Below, piece after piece: positions 39,455 through 48,686 of a DNA stretch of 64,000 bases. The position numbers were made by a program, and so were the translations under genes. The first letter of the stretch is position 1, and each line of letters starts with the position of its first letter. Source of the stretch: Shimia sp. Alg240-R146 (lineage in GTDB: Bacteria > Pseudomonadota > Alphaproteobacteria > Rhodobacterales > Rhodobacteraceae); contig NZ_CAMZOK010000002.1 of NCBI RefSeq assembly GCF_947331465.1, positions 372,001 to 436,000 of the forward strand, written 5' to 3'. A model generated the notes under the pieces. That model did no database searches. It was not told the DNA's origin and was given only the letters and a program-made list of their open reading frames with translations.

Positions 39455-39850
39455 ATGAAGAGATTTGGCTATGCTTTGGCCGCCATGATGCTGGCTGGCG
39501 GGTGTTTCGCGGAAGATGCTGATGAGGGCGCAGCGCTTTATCTTGATCATTGTGCAACCTGTCACGGGCTCGACCTTGATGGAAAAGGACCGATGGCGGG
39601 CGTGTTGACCATCAAGCCAACCGAGTTGCGGGCGTTGGCGCAGGACAATGACGGGACTTTTCCCTTGGTGCGGGTGATCAAGCGCATTGACGGGCGCGAT
39701 CCGTTGGTGAGTCACGGCAGCCCGATGCCGGTCTATGGCCGGTTCTTTGAAGGGTTTGATGTGACGATGAAAACGTCGAGCGGGCAGCCGGTTATGACTT
39801 CAAAGCCGGTGTCCGATTTGGTGGCCTATCTGAAGAGCAAACAGCAGTAG
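39455..39850 (+). CDS. Mono-haem cytochrome c, secreted
   Basis: A 131-residue precursor with a signal peptide whose core ends in LAGGCFA; the Cys17 there could be a lipid anchor, or cleavage may follow CFA by signal peptidase I. The haem motif is CATCH (Cys33), and the probable axial methionine lies in SPMPVYG. It is distinct from the preceding cytochrome, with a longer tail (FFEGFDVTMKTSSGQPVMTS). Role unknown; electron transfer in the periplasm is inferred from the fold. Confidence 0.86.
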   Translation: MKRFGYALAAMMLAGGCFAEDADEGAALYLDHCATCHGLDLDGKGPMAGVLTIKPTELRALAQDNDGTFPLVRVIKRIDGRDPLVSHGSPMPVYGRFFEGFDVTMKTSSGQPVMTSKPVSDLVAYLKSKQQ

Positions 39851-39860
39851 GCGCGCGTGT

Positions 39861-40523
39861 TCAAACGCTCATCGCCAGCACGCGGCTGGTTTCGGTCAGA
39901 GACCGGCCGGATTGCGCCATCCAGATGTTGAAGGCCTCCTGCACCTTTTTCATGGCTCCTTTGGAGGTGGGCTGTTTGTCCACCACGCCTTCTGCGATCA
40001 GGCGCGCGACAACATCGCGGGACAGGATGAAGCTGTCTTTTCCAAGGAAACGTAGGGAATATTGGCCCGTCGCTCCGCCGATGCGGGAGCCGCCTTTTTT
40101 CATGAATTCCAATTGGTTGACATAGTCCGTGCTGGCCCAGCCGCCGAGCACTTTGCCCGCGCCGCCTTGGTCGCGCAGGCCTTGGAGGAAATGGGCGTTT
40201 TCGATGACGGTGCGGATTTTCGGACCGTTGCGCACGATGTCGGTGTTGGACATCAGGCTGTCCATGTCTTCGTCATGCATAAAGGCGCAGCGGTCGACGT
40301 TAAAGCCGTGAAAGGCGGCCTCAAAGCCGTCCCATTTTGCCTCGATGACTTTCCAGTTAAAGCCTGCCTGAAACACACCTTTGGTGAATTGTGCGAGCCA
40401 GCGGTCTTCGGGGATTGCCGCGAGGTCTGCAGCGGATTTGGGAGGCTCGAGCATGGCGTTGAGCGCGTCGGCACCACCTTTGCGGTCGGCGGAAATAGCG
40501 AAGATTTCGTCGAAAGTGCGCAT
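39861..40523 (-). CDS. DNA-3-methyladenine glycosylase I-like (HhH-GPD) protein
   Basis: A 220-residue protein whose opening MRTFDEIFAISADRKGG and middle LAQFTKGVFQAGFNWKVIEAKWDGFEAAF match the TAG (3-methyladenine glycosylase I)-like family; the segment FMHDEDMDSLMSNTDIVRN is also typical. The zinc-ligand residues of E. coli Tag are not clearly kept, so it belongs to the wider family. It would remove alkylated bases. It converges with the cytochrome pair (10 bp apart). Confidence 0.8.
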   Translation of the reverse strand: MRTFDEIFAISADRKGGADALNAMLEPPKSAADLAAIPEDRWLAQFTKGVFQAGFNWKVIEAKWDGFEAAFHGFNVDRCAFMHDEDMDSLMSNTDIVRNGPKIRTVIENAHFLQGLRDQGGAGKVLGGWASTDYVNQLEFMKKGGSRIGGATGQYSLRFLGKDSFILSRDVVARLIAEGVVDKQPTSKGAMKKVQEAFNIWMAQSGRSLTETSRVLAMSV

Positions 40524-40618
40524 GAGGTGGGTCCTGTTGCGATGTTTTGGGCGGAGTATGTCGCCAACCGGTGGCTAAATGCTAGGGTTTTAGTGGTTTG
40601 AATTCGCGCCACTGGCTG

Positions 40619-40996
40619 TCATTTCTGAACCAATTGCGGGGCAATGCTTCTCAAGATCTCGCAAGTGATCTTATGAGCCTCAGAGCCGTTTTTAACATAT
40701 CCGAATAGCCGTAAGCCGTTTTGAGTGGGCTCGCCTGCGAACCCAATAGACGCGATTGCCTTTGCCCATTTTTCTCGAAAGCCATTGGGGAATTCTAACT
40801 CGAACCATTCGATGTCGGCAAAGCCCCCTTCAATAAAATGGTAGTACCAATCACTATCCCAATAGGACAAATGCCCGTTTGGAAAAGCTTTTGAGCGGAA
40901 TTTGGGGGCTTCGCCTGACGGCATAGACAGCACGCACTCTCTGAGTTCGAGCCATTTTGTGTCGTTGCTGACCGAAAAAAAGTTTGCGTGCGCCAT
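40619..40996 (-). CDS. DUF6678-like protein
   Basis: A 125-residue soluble protein without signal peptide. The stretch NDTKWLELRECVL, then GHLSYWDSDWYYHFIEGGFADIEWFELEF, looks like DUF6678 proteins as I remember them; this is not certain. Homologues are sporadic in Gram-negative bacteria and have no known function. It has visibly different composition from its neighbours (AT-richer) and is followed upstream by a 435-bp gene-free stretch, which suggests recent acquisition. Confidence 0.55.
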   Translation of the reverse strand: MAHANFFSVSNDTKWLELRECVLSMPSGEAPKFRSKAFPNGHLSYWDSDWYYHFIEGGFADIEWFELEFPNGFREKWAKAIASIGFAGEPTQNGLRLFGYVKNGSEAHKITCEILRSIAPQLVQK

Positions 40997-41431
40997 AGGT
41001 CGAATTCTTTCACAAGCTCAGGTCATGGTCTCCTCCACAGATGAAAAAATCAAGCGAGGTGGCAAACTTATTCCGCGCACGAACAGAGGGGGAAGCGAAG
41101 AGGCTGCGTTTTGCCGTCGGCAAACCTTTGGTTTGACGGGGGCGGTGCGCTTTTCGGGACCTTGCTTTGCAAGTCCTTGTCGACCAAAGGGGCGCTACCT
41201 AATCGGAGATTTGGCTATTTGGCGGGGTCATCATCACCTGATGCACCAAAGCGACACCGGAATTTCTTCGAATGTCTCGCCGCGTCGTGCTCGCGCAGCC
41301 TTTACCCGACCTTAACGTAAAATCTCTTAGGTGGCCTTGCAGCCCCCAGAACCCACCACTAAGACTCTGTGGGAGAGGTTTCGCGCGCGGAACCGGATAG
41401 CTGCAACCAAAGCGACAACAGGCAGGCGAAT
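40997..41431. other. Gene-free stretch before clpP
   Basis: No credible gene. It contains short dyads (TTTGCCG-T-CGGCAAA at 41110-41124; CTTGC-TTT-GCAAG at 41161-41173) that could be hairpins but lack T-runs. The part next to clpP presumably carries its promoter; heat-shock-type hexamers were looked for but none is convincing. Confidence 0.5.
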
Positions 41432-42064
41432 ATGAACGATCCGTATGAGACCTATATGAACACCCTCGTGCCCATGGTGGTTGAACAAACCAGCCGTGGT
41501 GAGCGGGCTTATGATATCTTCTCGCGCCTGTTGAAGGAGCGCATCATTTTCCTCAACGGTCCTGTGCACGACGGCATGTCGTCCCTGATCGTGGCGCAGC
41601 TTCTGCACCTTGAGGCGGAAAATCCATCCAAAGAGATCAGCATGTATATCAACAGCCCCGGCGGCGTTGTGACATCCGGTCTGTCGATTTACGACACCAT
41701 GCAATACATCAAACCGAAGGTTTCGACGCTGGTGATTGGTCAGGCGGCCTCAATGGGCTCGCTGCTGCTGACCGCTGGTGAGGCAGGCATGCGCTTCAGC
41801 TTGCCGAACTCCCGCGTGATGGTGCACCAGCCGTCCGGTGGGTATCAGGGGCAGGCGACGGACATCATGATCCATGCCGAAGAGACGCTGAAGCTGAAAA
41901 AGCGGCTGAACGAGATTTACGTCAAACACACCGGGCGCACCTATGAAGAAGTTGAGGCCGGTCTTGAGCGCGACAATTTCATGAGCCCCGAAGAGGCCAA
42001 AGACTGGGGTCTGATTGACGAGATCGTGGAAAATCGCGCCAAAGGCGACGACGAAGAGAGCTAA
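41432..42064 (+). CDS. clpP: ClpP protease subunit
   Basis: A 210-residue Clp peptidase. The catalytic triad can be placed: Ser107 in GQAASMGS, His132 in VHQPSGG, Asp181 in [11 protein letters not shown]. Conserved YINSPGG and the handle region [19 protein letters not shown] are intact. Fourteen subunits form the chamber that degrades proteins fed by ClpX. The ATG at 41432 gives the normal length; a longer frame from 41369 is not needed. It leads clpX by 133 bp. Confidence 0.97.
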   Translation: MNDPYETYMNTLVPMVVEQTSRGERAYDIFSRLLKERIIFLNGPVHDGMSSLIVAQLLHLEAENPSKEISMYINSPGGVVTSGLSIYDTMQYIKPKVSTLVIGQAASMGSLLLTAGEAGMRFSLPNSRVMVHQPSGGYQGQATDIMIHAEETLKLKKRLNEIYVKHTGRTYEEVEAGLERDNFMSPEEAKDWGLIDEIVENRAKGDDEES

Positions 42065-42197
42065 GAGTTGAGGTGTCCGTCGAGTCGTAAACCTTGACGG
42101 GCACTTTCGCATTGTACCCGTTTGATGGCTGACTTAAGCTGATTTGAACGCGGGGTGTCCCTGAGATGGGACAGGTAGCAGGCCTGAAAGGGAAGAC

Positions 42198-43463
42198 ATG
42201 TCGAATACGTCCGGCACCGACAGCAAAAATACGCTTTACTGCAGCTTTTGCGGAAAAAGCCAGCATGAGGTGCGCAAGCTTATTGCGGGTCCGACGGTGT
42301 TCATTTGTGATGAATGCGTTGAGCTATGTATGGACATCATCCGAGAAGAGACCAAAGCCAGCGGGCTGAAGTCCTCGGAAGGGGTGCCTGCACCACGTGA
42401 GATTTGCGATGTGCTGGATGACTATGTGATCGGTCAGGCGATGGCGAAACGGGTGCTGTCTGTGGCGGTGCACAACCACTACAAACGCCTGAACCATGCG
42501 CAAAAAACCGGCGACATCGAGCTGGCGAAGTCCAACATTCTGCTGATTGGTCCGACGGGCTGCGGCAAAACGCTGTTGGCACAAACGCTGGCGCGTATTC
42601 TGGACGTACCGTTTACGATGGCTGATGCGACCACGCTAACCGAAGCCGGGTATGTAGGCGAGGATGTGGAAAACATCATCCTCAAGCTTTTGCAGTCGTC
42701 GGAATATAACGTTGAGCGCGCGCAGCGTGGTATCGTCTATATTGACGAAGTTGATAAGATTACTCGCAAGTCTGAGAACCCGTCGATCACCCGCGATGTG
42801 TCGGGCGAAGGCGTGCAGCAGGCGCTCTTGAAGCTGATGGAAGGCACTGTTGCATCGGTGCCGCCGCAGGGCGGTCGCAAACATCCGCAGCAGGAATTCC
42901 TGCAAGTGGACACCACCAATATTCTGTTCATTTGCGGCGGGGCCTTTGCGGGTCTGGATCGCATCATTGCGCAGCGTGGCAAAGGCTCGGCAATGGGCTT
43001 TGGCGCGGATGTACGTGACAACGACGAACGAGGCGTTGGAGAGATTTTCCAGGATCTGGAGCCGGAAGATCTGTTGAAATTTGGTCTGATTCCGGAGTTT
43101 GTCGGTCGTTTGCCGGTTCTGGCAACGCTGGAAGATCTCGATGAGGACGCTCTGGTTACCATTCTGACCGCGCCGAAGAACGCCCTGGTGAAGCAGTATC
43201 AACGTCTTTTTGAATTGGAAGACGCGCAGTTGTCGTTCACGGACGATGCACTGAGCGCGATTGCCAAACGAGCGATCGAACGCAAGACCGGCGCGCGTGG
43301 TCTGCGGTCTATTCTGGAAGATATCCTTCTGGATACGATGTTCGAGCTTCCGGGCATGGACAGCGTGACCGAGGTTGTGGTCAACGAGGAAGCTGTGAGC
43401 CGCGCGGCCGCGCCGTTGATGATCCACGGCGATGCCGAAAAAGAGCCCGCGTCTGCAGGGTAA
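42198..43463 (+). CDS. clpX: ClpX, ATP-dependent unfoldase
   Basis: A 421-residue AAA+ unfoldase. The N-terminal zinc domain has Cys15, Cys18, Cys37 and Cys40 (CSFC...CDEC). Walker A is [15 protein letters not shown], Walker [11 protein letters not shown], and the ClpP-docking loop lies in the IGF-type region after [12 protein letters not shown]. The sensor motif [14 protein letters not shown] and C-terminal [15 protein letters not shown] are normal. It follows clpP and ends in a terminator. Confidence 0.97.
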   Translation: MSNTSGTDSKNTLYCSFCGKSQHEVRKLIAGPTVFICDECVELCMDIIREETKASGLKSSEGVPAPREICDVLDDYVIGQAMAKRVLSVAVHNHYKRLNHAQKTGDIELAKSNILLIGPTGCGKTLLAQTLARILDVPFTMADATTLTEAGYVGEDVENIILKLLQSSEYNVERAQRGIVYIDEVDKITRKSENPSITRDVSGEGVQQALLKLMEGTVASVPPQGGRKHPQQEFLQVDTTNILFICGGAFAGLDRIIAQRGKGSAMGFGADVRDNDERGVGEIFQDLEPEDLLKFGLIPEFVGRLPVLATLEDLDEDALVTILTAPKNALVKQYQRLFELEDAQLSFTDDALSAIAKRAIERKTGARGLRSILEDILLDTMFELPGMDSVTEVVVNEEAVSRAAAPLMIHGDAEKEPASAG

Positions 43464-43486
43464 CCCGATCCGCGAAAGAGAATTAG

Positions 43487-43515
43487 AAGGGCGTCCTATT
43501 CTGGGCGCCTTTTTT
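43487..43515 (+). terminator. Intrinsic terminator after clpX
   Basis: AAGGGCGTCC (43487 onward) pairs with GGGCGCCTT (ending 43511) with one bulged G and one G-U pair, followed by a six-T run. It lies 23 bp after the clpX stop. Confidence 0.8.
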
Positions 43516-43871
43516 GTTTTGGCGGTGATCTATAGCTGCTATGCGGGACTTTTCTGCTGTTCGCCAAACCTGAACCAGCGGCAGTTCCCAGCCCAAAGCA
43601 GACACTTGTTTCGACCGCAGCGCAGAGCCGTTAAGAGCCCCAAACTTTCAGATGCTAATTCCCCCCGGTTGTCTGCATTCGCACAGATGAGGATCAGTCG
43701 AAAATACTTTCGGGAACAGCCAGTTTCGGGGGTTTGCGATGGGTAAAGCGCGAGGTTATTTACGACGCTTATCCAGCGCATACAAACTATCGATTTATCA
43801 TATAAGCACCACGGCACTACAGTCGGTGTATCGAAGGCGCCTTCGTTTCCAACACCATTCTGGAGGAAGCG
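43516..43871. other. Gene-free stretch between clpX and the cupin gene
   Basis: No credible gene. It contains a perfect 14-bp palindrome CGAAGGCGCCTTCG at 43832-43845, 26 bp before the cupin start, which could be an operator or a chance dyad. The rest has no repeat or RNA signature I can recognise. Confidence 0.5.
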
Positions 43872-44339
43872 ATGAAAAATACAGTTTTGGGACCGGGAGC
43901 CTTTGAATGGCTTGGCACCCACTATCGAACCACACTGACAACGGTCGAAACCAAAGGGGCGATGTCGATCACCGATTCCGTCTCTCCCGCGGGGTCAGGG
44001 CCGCCGCGCCATATTCACCACAATGCCGACGAAGCTTTTGTGATCCTGACCGGGGATGCAGAGTTCTGGCTGGCCGGAGAAAGGTTCACTCGCGGACCGG
44101 GGGAAACCGTCTTCATCCCCCGCGAAACCGAACACACTTTTCGCATCGTCGGTGACCTGCCATGCCGACACTTGGTGATCCTGACCCCCGGCGGGTTCGA
44201 AGGGTTCTTTGCCGAAATGGCCGCCGCAAATTTAGCCATTCCAGCAGATATGGCCGCCATCAATGAAAGTGCCGCGCGCCACAACATGAGCTTTACCGGC
44301 CCACCACTTGAAGACGACAACAAGGAGACGGGACAATGA
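43872..44339 (+). CDS. Cupin-domain protein
   Basis: A 155-residue cupin. The first metal motif reads GPPRHIHHNADEAFVILTGD (two His plus Glu spacing of the classical cupin), and the second includes PRETEHTFRIVG. It begins after a good ribosome site (GGAGGAAG). It overlaps the following membrane-protein gene by 4 bp. Function unknown; cupins include isomerases, dioxygenases and sensors. Confidence 0.82.
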   Translation: MKNTVLGPGAFEWLGTHYRTTLTTVETKGAMSITDSVSPAGSGPPRHIHHNADEAFVILTGDAEFWLAGERFTRGPGETVFIPRETEHTFRIVGDLPCRHLVILTPGGFEGFFAEMAAANLAIPADMAAINESAARHNMSFTGPPLEDDNKETGQ

Positions 44340-44758
44340 CCAACTTGGCAACGCGCTTCTTTTTCACAGCCGCCCTTTGCGGTTTGATAGGCATGATTTG
44401 GGGGATCCAGATGTCCGCCAGTCATGACCACACACTGTCACCGGCGCATGGGCATCTTAACCTGATTGGCTTTGTCGCGATGTCGGTCTTTGGGACCTAT
44501 TACGCTCTCAGCCCGAAAGCTGCGGCAAGCCGACTGGCAAATGTGCATTTTGTGATTGCAATTGCGGCCGTCCTTGTCCTGACACCCGGTATTGCTCTGG
44601 CCATCTCTGAAAGCGGTGAAACCCTTGCCAAACTCGGCTCTGTTCTGGCCTTGCTATCGATGGTCCTGTTTGCTGTTGTCATTTTCCGCCACGGCATAGA
44701 ACAGATGAATACCGCGGGCCAAGGCTCAGGTGCTCACCGTCAGCCCGCAGGAAAATGA
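44336..44758 (+). CDS. Small four-helix membrane protein with His motif
   Basis: A 140-residue membrane protein with about four helices. Between helices 1 and 2 the stretch ASHDHTLSPAHGHLNLIGF resembles the haem-ligand region of cbb3-type oxidase subunit I and NnrS relatives; homologues are sometimes labelled cytochrome oxidase, but it is far too short for that. It overlaps the cupin gene by 4 bp (ATGA). Haem or metal binding is plausible, not shown. Confidence 0.65.
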   Translation: MTNLATRFFFTAALCGLIGMIWGIQMSASHDHTLSPAHGHLNLIGFVAMSVFGTYYALSPKAAASRLANVHFVIAIAAVLVLTPGIALAISESGETLAKLGSVLALLSMVLFAVVIFRHGIEQMNTAGQGSGAHRQPAGK

Positions 44759-44881
44759 CGTGCTTTGATCTGCTTTCCGGAACGGATCGGGCGCTGTCAG
44801 TCCAGCGGCATTTGCTGGGGTCGTTGGTCGGCGTGACAAAAGCTGTCCTTGCGTCCATTATGGCAATCAGGAGGGGCCATC

Positions 44882-45874
44882 GTGAACCTTGCAGCCTTTG
44901 ACCTCAATCTTCTGAAAGTGCTTGATGCCCTGTTGATCGAGGGCTCGACAACGCGGGCCGCCACACGCGTTGGTCTGTCACAACCGGCGGTCTCGGCGGC
45001 CTTGGGGCGGCTTCGCGTGGCTTTGGACGATCCTCTTTTCGTGCGCGATGGCACGGCTTTGCGGCCAACAGATTTCGCCTCTTCGCTGCGCGAACCGATC
45101 CGCGCACATTTAAGCGGGCTGGAGCAAACTCTGGCTGGCGCGGGACCCTTCGACCCCGCCGATTGCGACGCCTCGTTCCGGATTTCCGGATCCGACTATT
45201 TCTCCGTCATGCTGCTTCCTATGCTGATGCAGCGGCTGGGTAGTACGGCACCAAAGGTCAAATTGAGTTTCGTCGATCTAATTCACCCCGGCAATCTGCA
45301 CGAAATGGGGCGTATGGACGTAGATATTGCCCTTCCGTGCACCCATGACATCCCGGCGAATATCGTCGCGGAGCCCATGTTCTGGTCGGCGTGGCAAATA
45401 GTATCCAGAACCGGCCATCCCAGATTGGCCCGCGCAGGCATTGGTGATGGGGGCGACATCCCCATCGACCTCTATTGCGACATGGACCACGTTGTCTTTT
45501 CCTCGGAAGGGCTTCACTCCAGCTATGAGGATCAGGTCCTGTCAACGCTTGGACGTTCAAGACGTGTAACCCTGGCGGTTGGCAGTTTTCGAGATCTTTA
45601 TGAAACCGTGGCCGGAAGCGATTTGCTAGCGGTCCTGCCCGGCACGCTTGCACGTGCGGTCGCCGATCGGTTTGGTCTGGCGTTACATCCGATGCCTTTC
45701 CCGATGGAGCCTGCATTGTTGTGGGTGGCGTGGAATCGTTGGCAAACAGATGAGCCCGCCCACCGTTGGCTGCGCGGCGAAATTGCCAATCTTCTGCGCC
45801 ATCTGAACGACGTAGACCAACCGCTGCCCGCGTCAATTGGCTTAGGCGGAACCACCGCAAAGGCCGCTGAATGA
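44882..45874 (+). CDS. LysR-family transcriptional regulator
   Basis: A 330-residue LysR regulator. The N-terminal helix-turn-helix is in LALIEGSTTRAATRVGLSQP-type text (DLNLLKVLDALLIEGSTTRA, then SQPAVSAALGRLRVALDDPLFVRDG). The effector domain follows. The GTG at 44882 has GGAGG at proper spacing, and a longer frame from 44849 lacks one. It reads in the same direction as the cupin and membrane-protein genes, so it is not the usual divergent arrangement. Target unknown. Confidence 0.88.
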   Translation: MNLAAFDLNLLKVLDALLIEGSTTRAATRVGLSQPAVSAALGRLRVALDDPLFVRDGTALRPTDFASSLREPIRAHLSGLEQTLAGAGPFDPADCDASFRISGSDYFSVMLLPMLMQRLGSTAPKVKLSFVDLIHPGNLHEMGRMDVDIALPCTHDIPANIVAEPMFWSAWQIVSRTGHPRLARAGIGDGGDIPIDLYCDMDHVVFSSEGLHSSYEDQVLSTLGRSRRVTLAVGSFRDLYETVAGSDLLAVLPGTLARAVADRFGLALHPMPFPMEPALLWVAWNRWQTDEPAHRWLRGEIANLLRHLNDVDQPLPASIGLGGTTAKAAE

Positions 45875-46381
45875 TACACTGGCATCGTCCAAGCGAATTG
45901 CCACGAGACCTCAAATTGGGTGTCATGTTTTGGCGAGACCGAAACCCACGAGAGCCGACCACACTTGAGCGCACCCAGAATTGCAAGTCTCTCCACTCAG
46001 GATCACTCGACTAACATAATTCATGTTCATCCGGTTGGGGTGAAAGTCCGATTTGACGGCGTGCGCCGCAGTATCCCCATTTGGTGCGGAAGTCTGCTGT
46101 GGACCCATCGAGTTACTGGGCAAAGGTCGCTTCCTGCGCATAGCTGCCGCTTGTGCTTTGAGCAGCATACGCCAATTTGGGCTGCCTCTGGACTTTCGCT
46201 GCAGATGTCTTTCGCAAGAATCGGTGATGGGGGCTACCGCGCACGAACCGATTGGTGGAAGCAAAGCGCCCACCCCGCGGGGCGGTTCGGGCGCTGTCAA
46301 ACCATTGATTTGGCATTGGCGTTCTTGACACTCCCGTTCGCACAGAAGATGTCTTAGCCCATTCATTTCAGGAGCCTTGCC
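45875..46381. other. Gene-free stretch between LysR gene and ridA
   Basis: About 500 bp without a credible gene on either strand: the open frames lack ribosome sites, have unusual composition and show no recognisable family. It may be decayed coding sequence at the edge of an accessory insertion. A short GC dyad (CCCCGCGGGG) lies near 46276. Confidence 0.45.
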
Positions 46382-46765
46382 ATGTCTGTGCGTCACATTT
46401 CCACCGGATCGCCATTTGAAGAAAAGATCGGATACAGCCGCGCGGTTGTGGCGGATGGCTGGGTGTTCGTCGCCGGCACCACAGGTTACGACTATGAGAC
46501 CATGACCATGCCCGAGGATGTAGCTGAACAGTGTCGCAACACGCTGGCGACCATTGGCAAAGCTTTGGAGGATGCGGGCAGCTCGCTCGATGATGTGGTG
46601 CGGGTGAACTACATTCTGCCTGACGGCAGCGACTTTGAGAAATGCTGGCCGGTGACAAGCGAGGTGTTTGCCAAGGCGAAACCTGCGGCGACGATGATCA
46701 TTGCGGACCTGATGGAAGCGGCGATGAAGATCGAGATTGAGGTTACGGCGCGGGTTTCAGGCTAA
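46382..46765 (+). CDS. RidA-family (reactive intermediate deaminase) protein
   Basis: A 127-residue YjgF/YER057c/UK114-family protein. The signature tail MEAAMKIEIEVTARV corresponds to the conserved C-terminal strand, and GWVFVAGTTGYDYETMTMPED is the N-terminal active-site region; the Arg that binds carboxylates in true RidA (in the IVxxRVxxLP-type block) is not clearly kept. It may hydrolyse enamine/imine intermediates or be a relative with another substrate. The DMT gene starts 2 bp later. Confidence 0.84.
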   Translation: MSVRHISTGSPFEEKIGYSRAVVADGWVFVAGTTGYDYETMTMPEDVAEQCRNTLATIGKALEDAGSSLDDVVRVNYILPDGSDFEKCWPVTSEVFAKAKPAATMIIADLMEAAMKIEIEVTARVSG

Positions 46766-46766
46766 A

Positions 46767-47657
46767 GTGGTCAACCAAATCGCAACAGACAGGCGGGCGA
46801 ACCTGCTGGGCAGCTTCTGGATGGTGGCGTCTATGGCGCTTTTTGCTGTTGAAGACGCGTTGATCAAAGGCGCGGCACAGGGCATTCCGATGAGCCAAAT
46901 CCTTGTGATCTTTGGCGCAGGTGGTGCCGTGATTTTCGCGGCACTGGCCAAAGCACAGGGGTTGGCCCTATTCCCCGCGGCAGCGCGGGCACCTGCGGTG
47001 CGGGTGCGGGTGTTCTTTGAGGTCTTCGGGCGCCTGTTTTACTTTCTCGCCTTGGCTTTGACGCCACTGTCTTCGGCCACGGTCATTTTACAAGCTACAC
47101 CCTTGGTGGTTGTTGGCGCGGCGGCGGTGATTTTTGGCGAGCGCGTTGGCTGGCGCCGGTGGGTGGCGATTGGCATCGGGCTGGCAGGCGTGGTGGTGAT
47201 CATCCGACCGGGTGGTGACAGCTTCTCGGCGCTTTCCTTGTTGGCGGTTGCTGGCATGTTGGGCTTTGCGGGGCGGGATTTGGCGAGCCGCGCCGCGCCC
47301 AAAGAGTTGAGCACGATCTTGTTGGGTCTTTACGGGTTCTTGACCGTGATTGCGGCGGGGGCGATGTATTCTGTCTATGAGCAGCAGCCTTTTGTACGGC
47401 TGGAAGGCACAAGCGGCCTTGCCCTTGGTGCGGCGATTGTCACTGGCGTGTTTGCTTACACGGCGCTGATGAAGGCGATGCGGACCGGTGAAGTATCGGC
47501 GGTGACTCCGTTTCGGTATTCGCGTTTGCTGTTTGGCGTGGCGCTTGGGGTATTGATTTTCGGGGAGAAGCTAGACGGGGCGACCTGGCTGGGCTGCGGA
47601 CTGATTGTGGTGTCGGGATTGTTTATTCTCGTGCGTGGGCGGGCTGTGGCGCGCTGA
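46767..47657 (+). CDS. DMT-superfamily (EamA) transporter
   Basis: A 296-residue transporter of about ten helices with two EamA repeats. Typical elements: RVFFEVFGRLFYFLALALTP in the first repeat and GEVSAVTPFRYSRLLFGVAL before the closing GEKLDG loop. The start is a GTG at 46767 that follows the ridA stop by one base, so the two genes are translationally close. The longer frame from 46737 overlaps ridA and is unlikely. Substrate unknown. Confidence 0.87.
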   Translation: MVNQIATDRRANLLGSFWMVASMALFAVEDALIKGAAQGIPMSQILVIFGAGGAVIFAALAKAQGLALFPAAARAPAVRVRVFFEVFGRLFYFLALALTPLSSATVILQATPLVVVGAAAVIFGERVGWRRWVAIGIGLAGVVVIIRPGGDSFSALSLLAVAGMLGFAGRDLASRAAPKELSTILLGLYGFLTVIAAGAMYSVYEQQPFVRLEGTSGLALGAAIVTGVFAYTALMKAMRTGEVSAVTPFRYSRLLFGVALGVLIFGEKLDGATWLGCGLIVVSGLFILVRGRAVAR

Positions 47658-47848
47658 AGAGCGTTTGGAGTTGATGAGGAACGCGAATCTTTGTGCCAGG
47701 CCTGCGCAGTTCGCGGCGCCGCGCAGATTGGCGACCGGGACGCTCGGTCTGCGAAAATTGGGTGTTTTGTCACGGTGCTTGAGCTTTGCCTGCACTGGAC
47801 CTTTGGCAGCAAATGGTTCATATGGAGAGGGAATTTGCGGAGGCACCC

Positions 47849-48235
47849 ATGGGCATTCTGAACACTATCAACGGCGTTTTGACTTGGTGGAACGGGGGAA
47901 CCCTGAACACCAAACTTTATACTCGTCGTAAAGGGGTAAAGGTCGGTGAGGATTCCGCCGGTAACGTCTATTATCGCAATGCTGACGACAGCAAGCGCTG
48001 GGTGATGTTCAACGGTGAAGTTGAGGCCAGCCGCATCAGTGCCGAGTGGCATGGCTGGTTGCACCACACGTTCAAAGATGTGCCATCTGAAAAGACCTTG
48101 CCGCATAAAGACTGGGAAAAACCGCATCAGGAAAACCTGACGGGTTTGGCTGAGGCCTATGCGCCTGCTGGATCAATCCGTGGGAGTGGCGCACCGCAAG
48201 AGCGCCGCGACTACGAGGCGTGGAGCCCGGAGTAA
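47849..48235 (+). CDS. NDUFA12-family complex I subunit
   Basis: A 128-residue protein of the NDUFA12 (B17.2) family, an accessory subunit of NADH:ubiquinone oxidoreductase found in alphaproteobacteria and mitochondria. The conserved core [33 protein letters not shown] and [21 protein letters not shown] is intact. The ATG at 47849 follows GCGGAGG; a longer in-frame start has no support. The 191 bp before it hold no gene. Confidence 0.92.
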   Translation: MGILNTINGVLTWWNGGTLNTKLYTRRKGVKVGEDSAGNVYYRNADDSKRWVMFNGEVEASRISAEWHGWLHHTFKDVPSEKTLPHKDWEKPHQENLTGLAEAYAPAGSIRGSGAPQERRDYEAWSPE

Positions 48236-48239
48236 ACCG

Positions 48240-48686
48240 ATGTCGGCAGTGCGCACAGAAGCGCTTGTTGGCGCCGCCGTACTGGCCGCCGCTGCAAGCT
48301 TCCTAGTTTACGCCAGCCAGTTCACCGATCGTGATCGCGTCGGTGACAGCTATGGGTTGATGGCGTCTTTCCGGTCTGTCGAAGGCGTCAGTGTCGGAAC
48401 GGACGTGCGTCTTGCCGGTGTGAAGATCGGCACGGTTACGGACATCACCCTGGATCCAGCAAGATTTCGCGCAGTGACCGAGTTTTCAGTTGCTGGCGAT
48501 GTTGAACTGCCTGATGACAGCGCGGTGGTGATCAGCTCTGAAGGGCTGCTGGGTGGCAACTTCGTTGAGATCCTGCCAGGTGGCTCGCCGTTCAACTTTG
48601 AAGCAGGCGACGAGATCGAAGATACCCAGAGTTCTGTAAGTCTGGTGTCGTTGCTGTTGAAATTTGTCAGCGGTGGAGACGAATGA
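48240..48686 (+). CDS. mlaD: MlaD-like protein (MCE domain)
   Basis: A 148-residue protein with one N-terminal membrane helix (about residues 8-26) and a single MCE domain (about 38-115; FRSVEGVSVGTDVRLAGVKIG, then ISSEGLLGGNFVEILPGG). In the Mla pathway MlaD is the periplasmic substrate-binding ring of the MlaFEDB phospholipid transporter. The partners mlaE, mlaF and mlaC are not in this window. It begins 4 bp after NDUFA12. Confidence 0.87.
   Translation: MSAVRTEALVGAAVLAAAASFLVYASQFTDRDRVGDSYGLMASFRSVEGVSVGTDVRLAGVKIGTVTDITLDPARFRAVTEFSVAGDVELPDDSAVVISSEGLLGGNFVEILPGGSPFNFEAGDEIEDTQSSVSLVSLLLKFVSGGDE

Noticed and set aside
41110-41173. Possible small RNA before clpP
   Set aside because: Several short dyads are present, but none is followed by a T-run, and no promoter or known RNA family can be recognised.
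43535-46200. Possible dispersed repeat shared by the gene-free stretches near 43.6 and 46.1 kb
   Set aside because: Only short words such as AGTCTGCT and CTGCCGCT look alike by eye, on opposite strands; without an alignment this is not above chance.
45920-46396. Overlapping open frames on both strands in the LysR-ridA gap
   Set aside because: Neither has a ribosome site, family pattern or typical codon use; the region is more likely non-coding or decayed.
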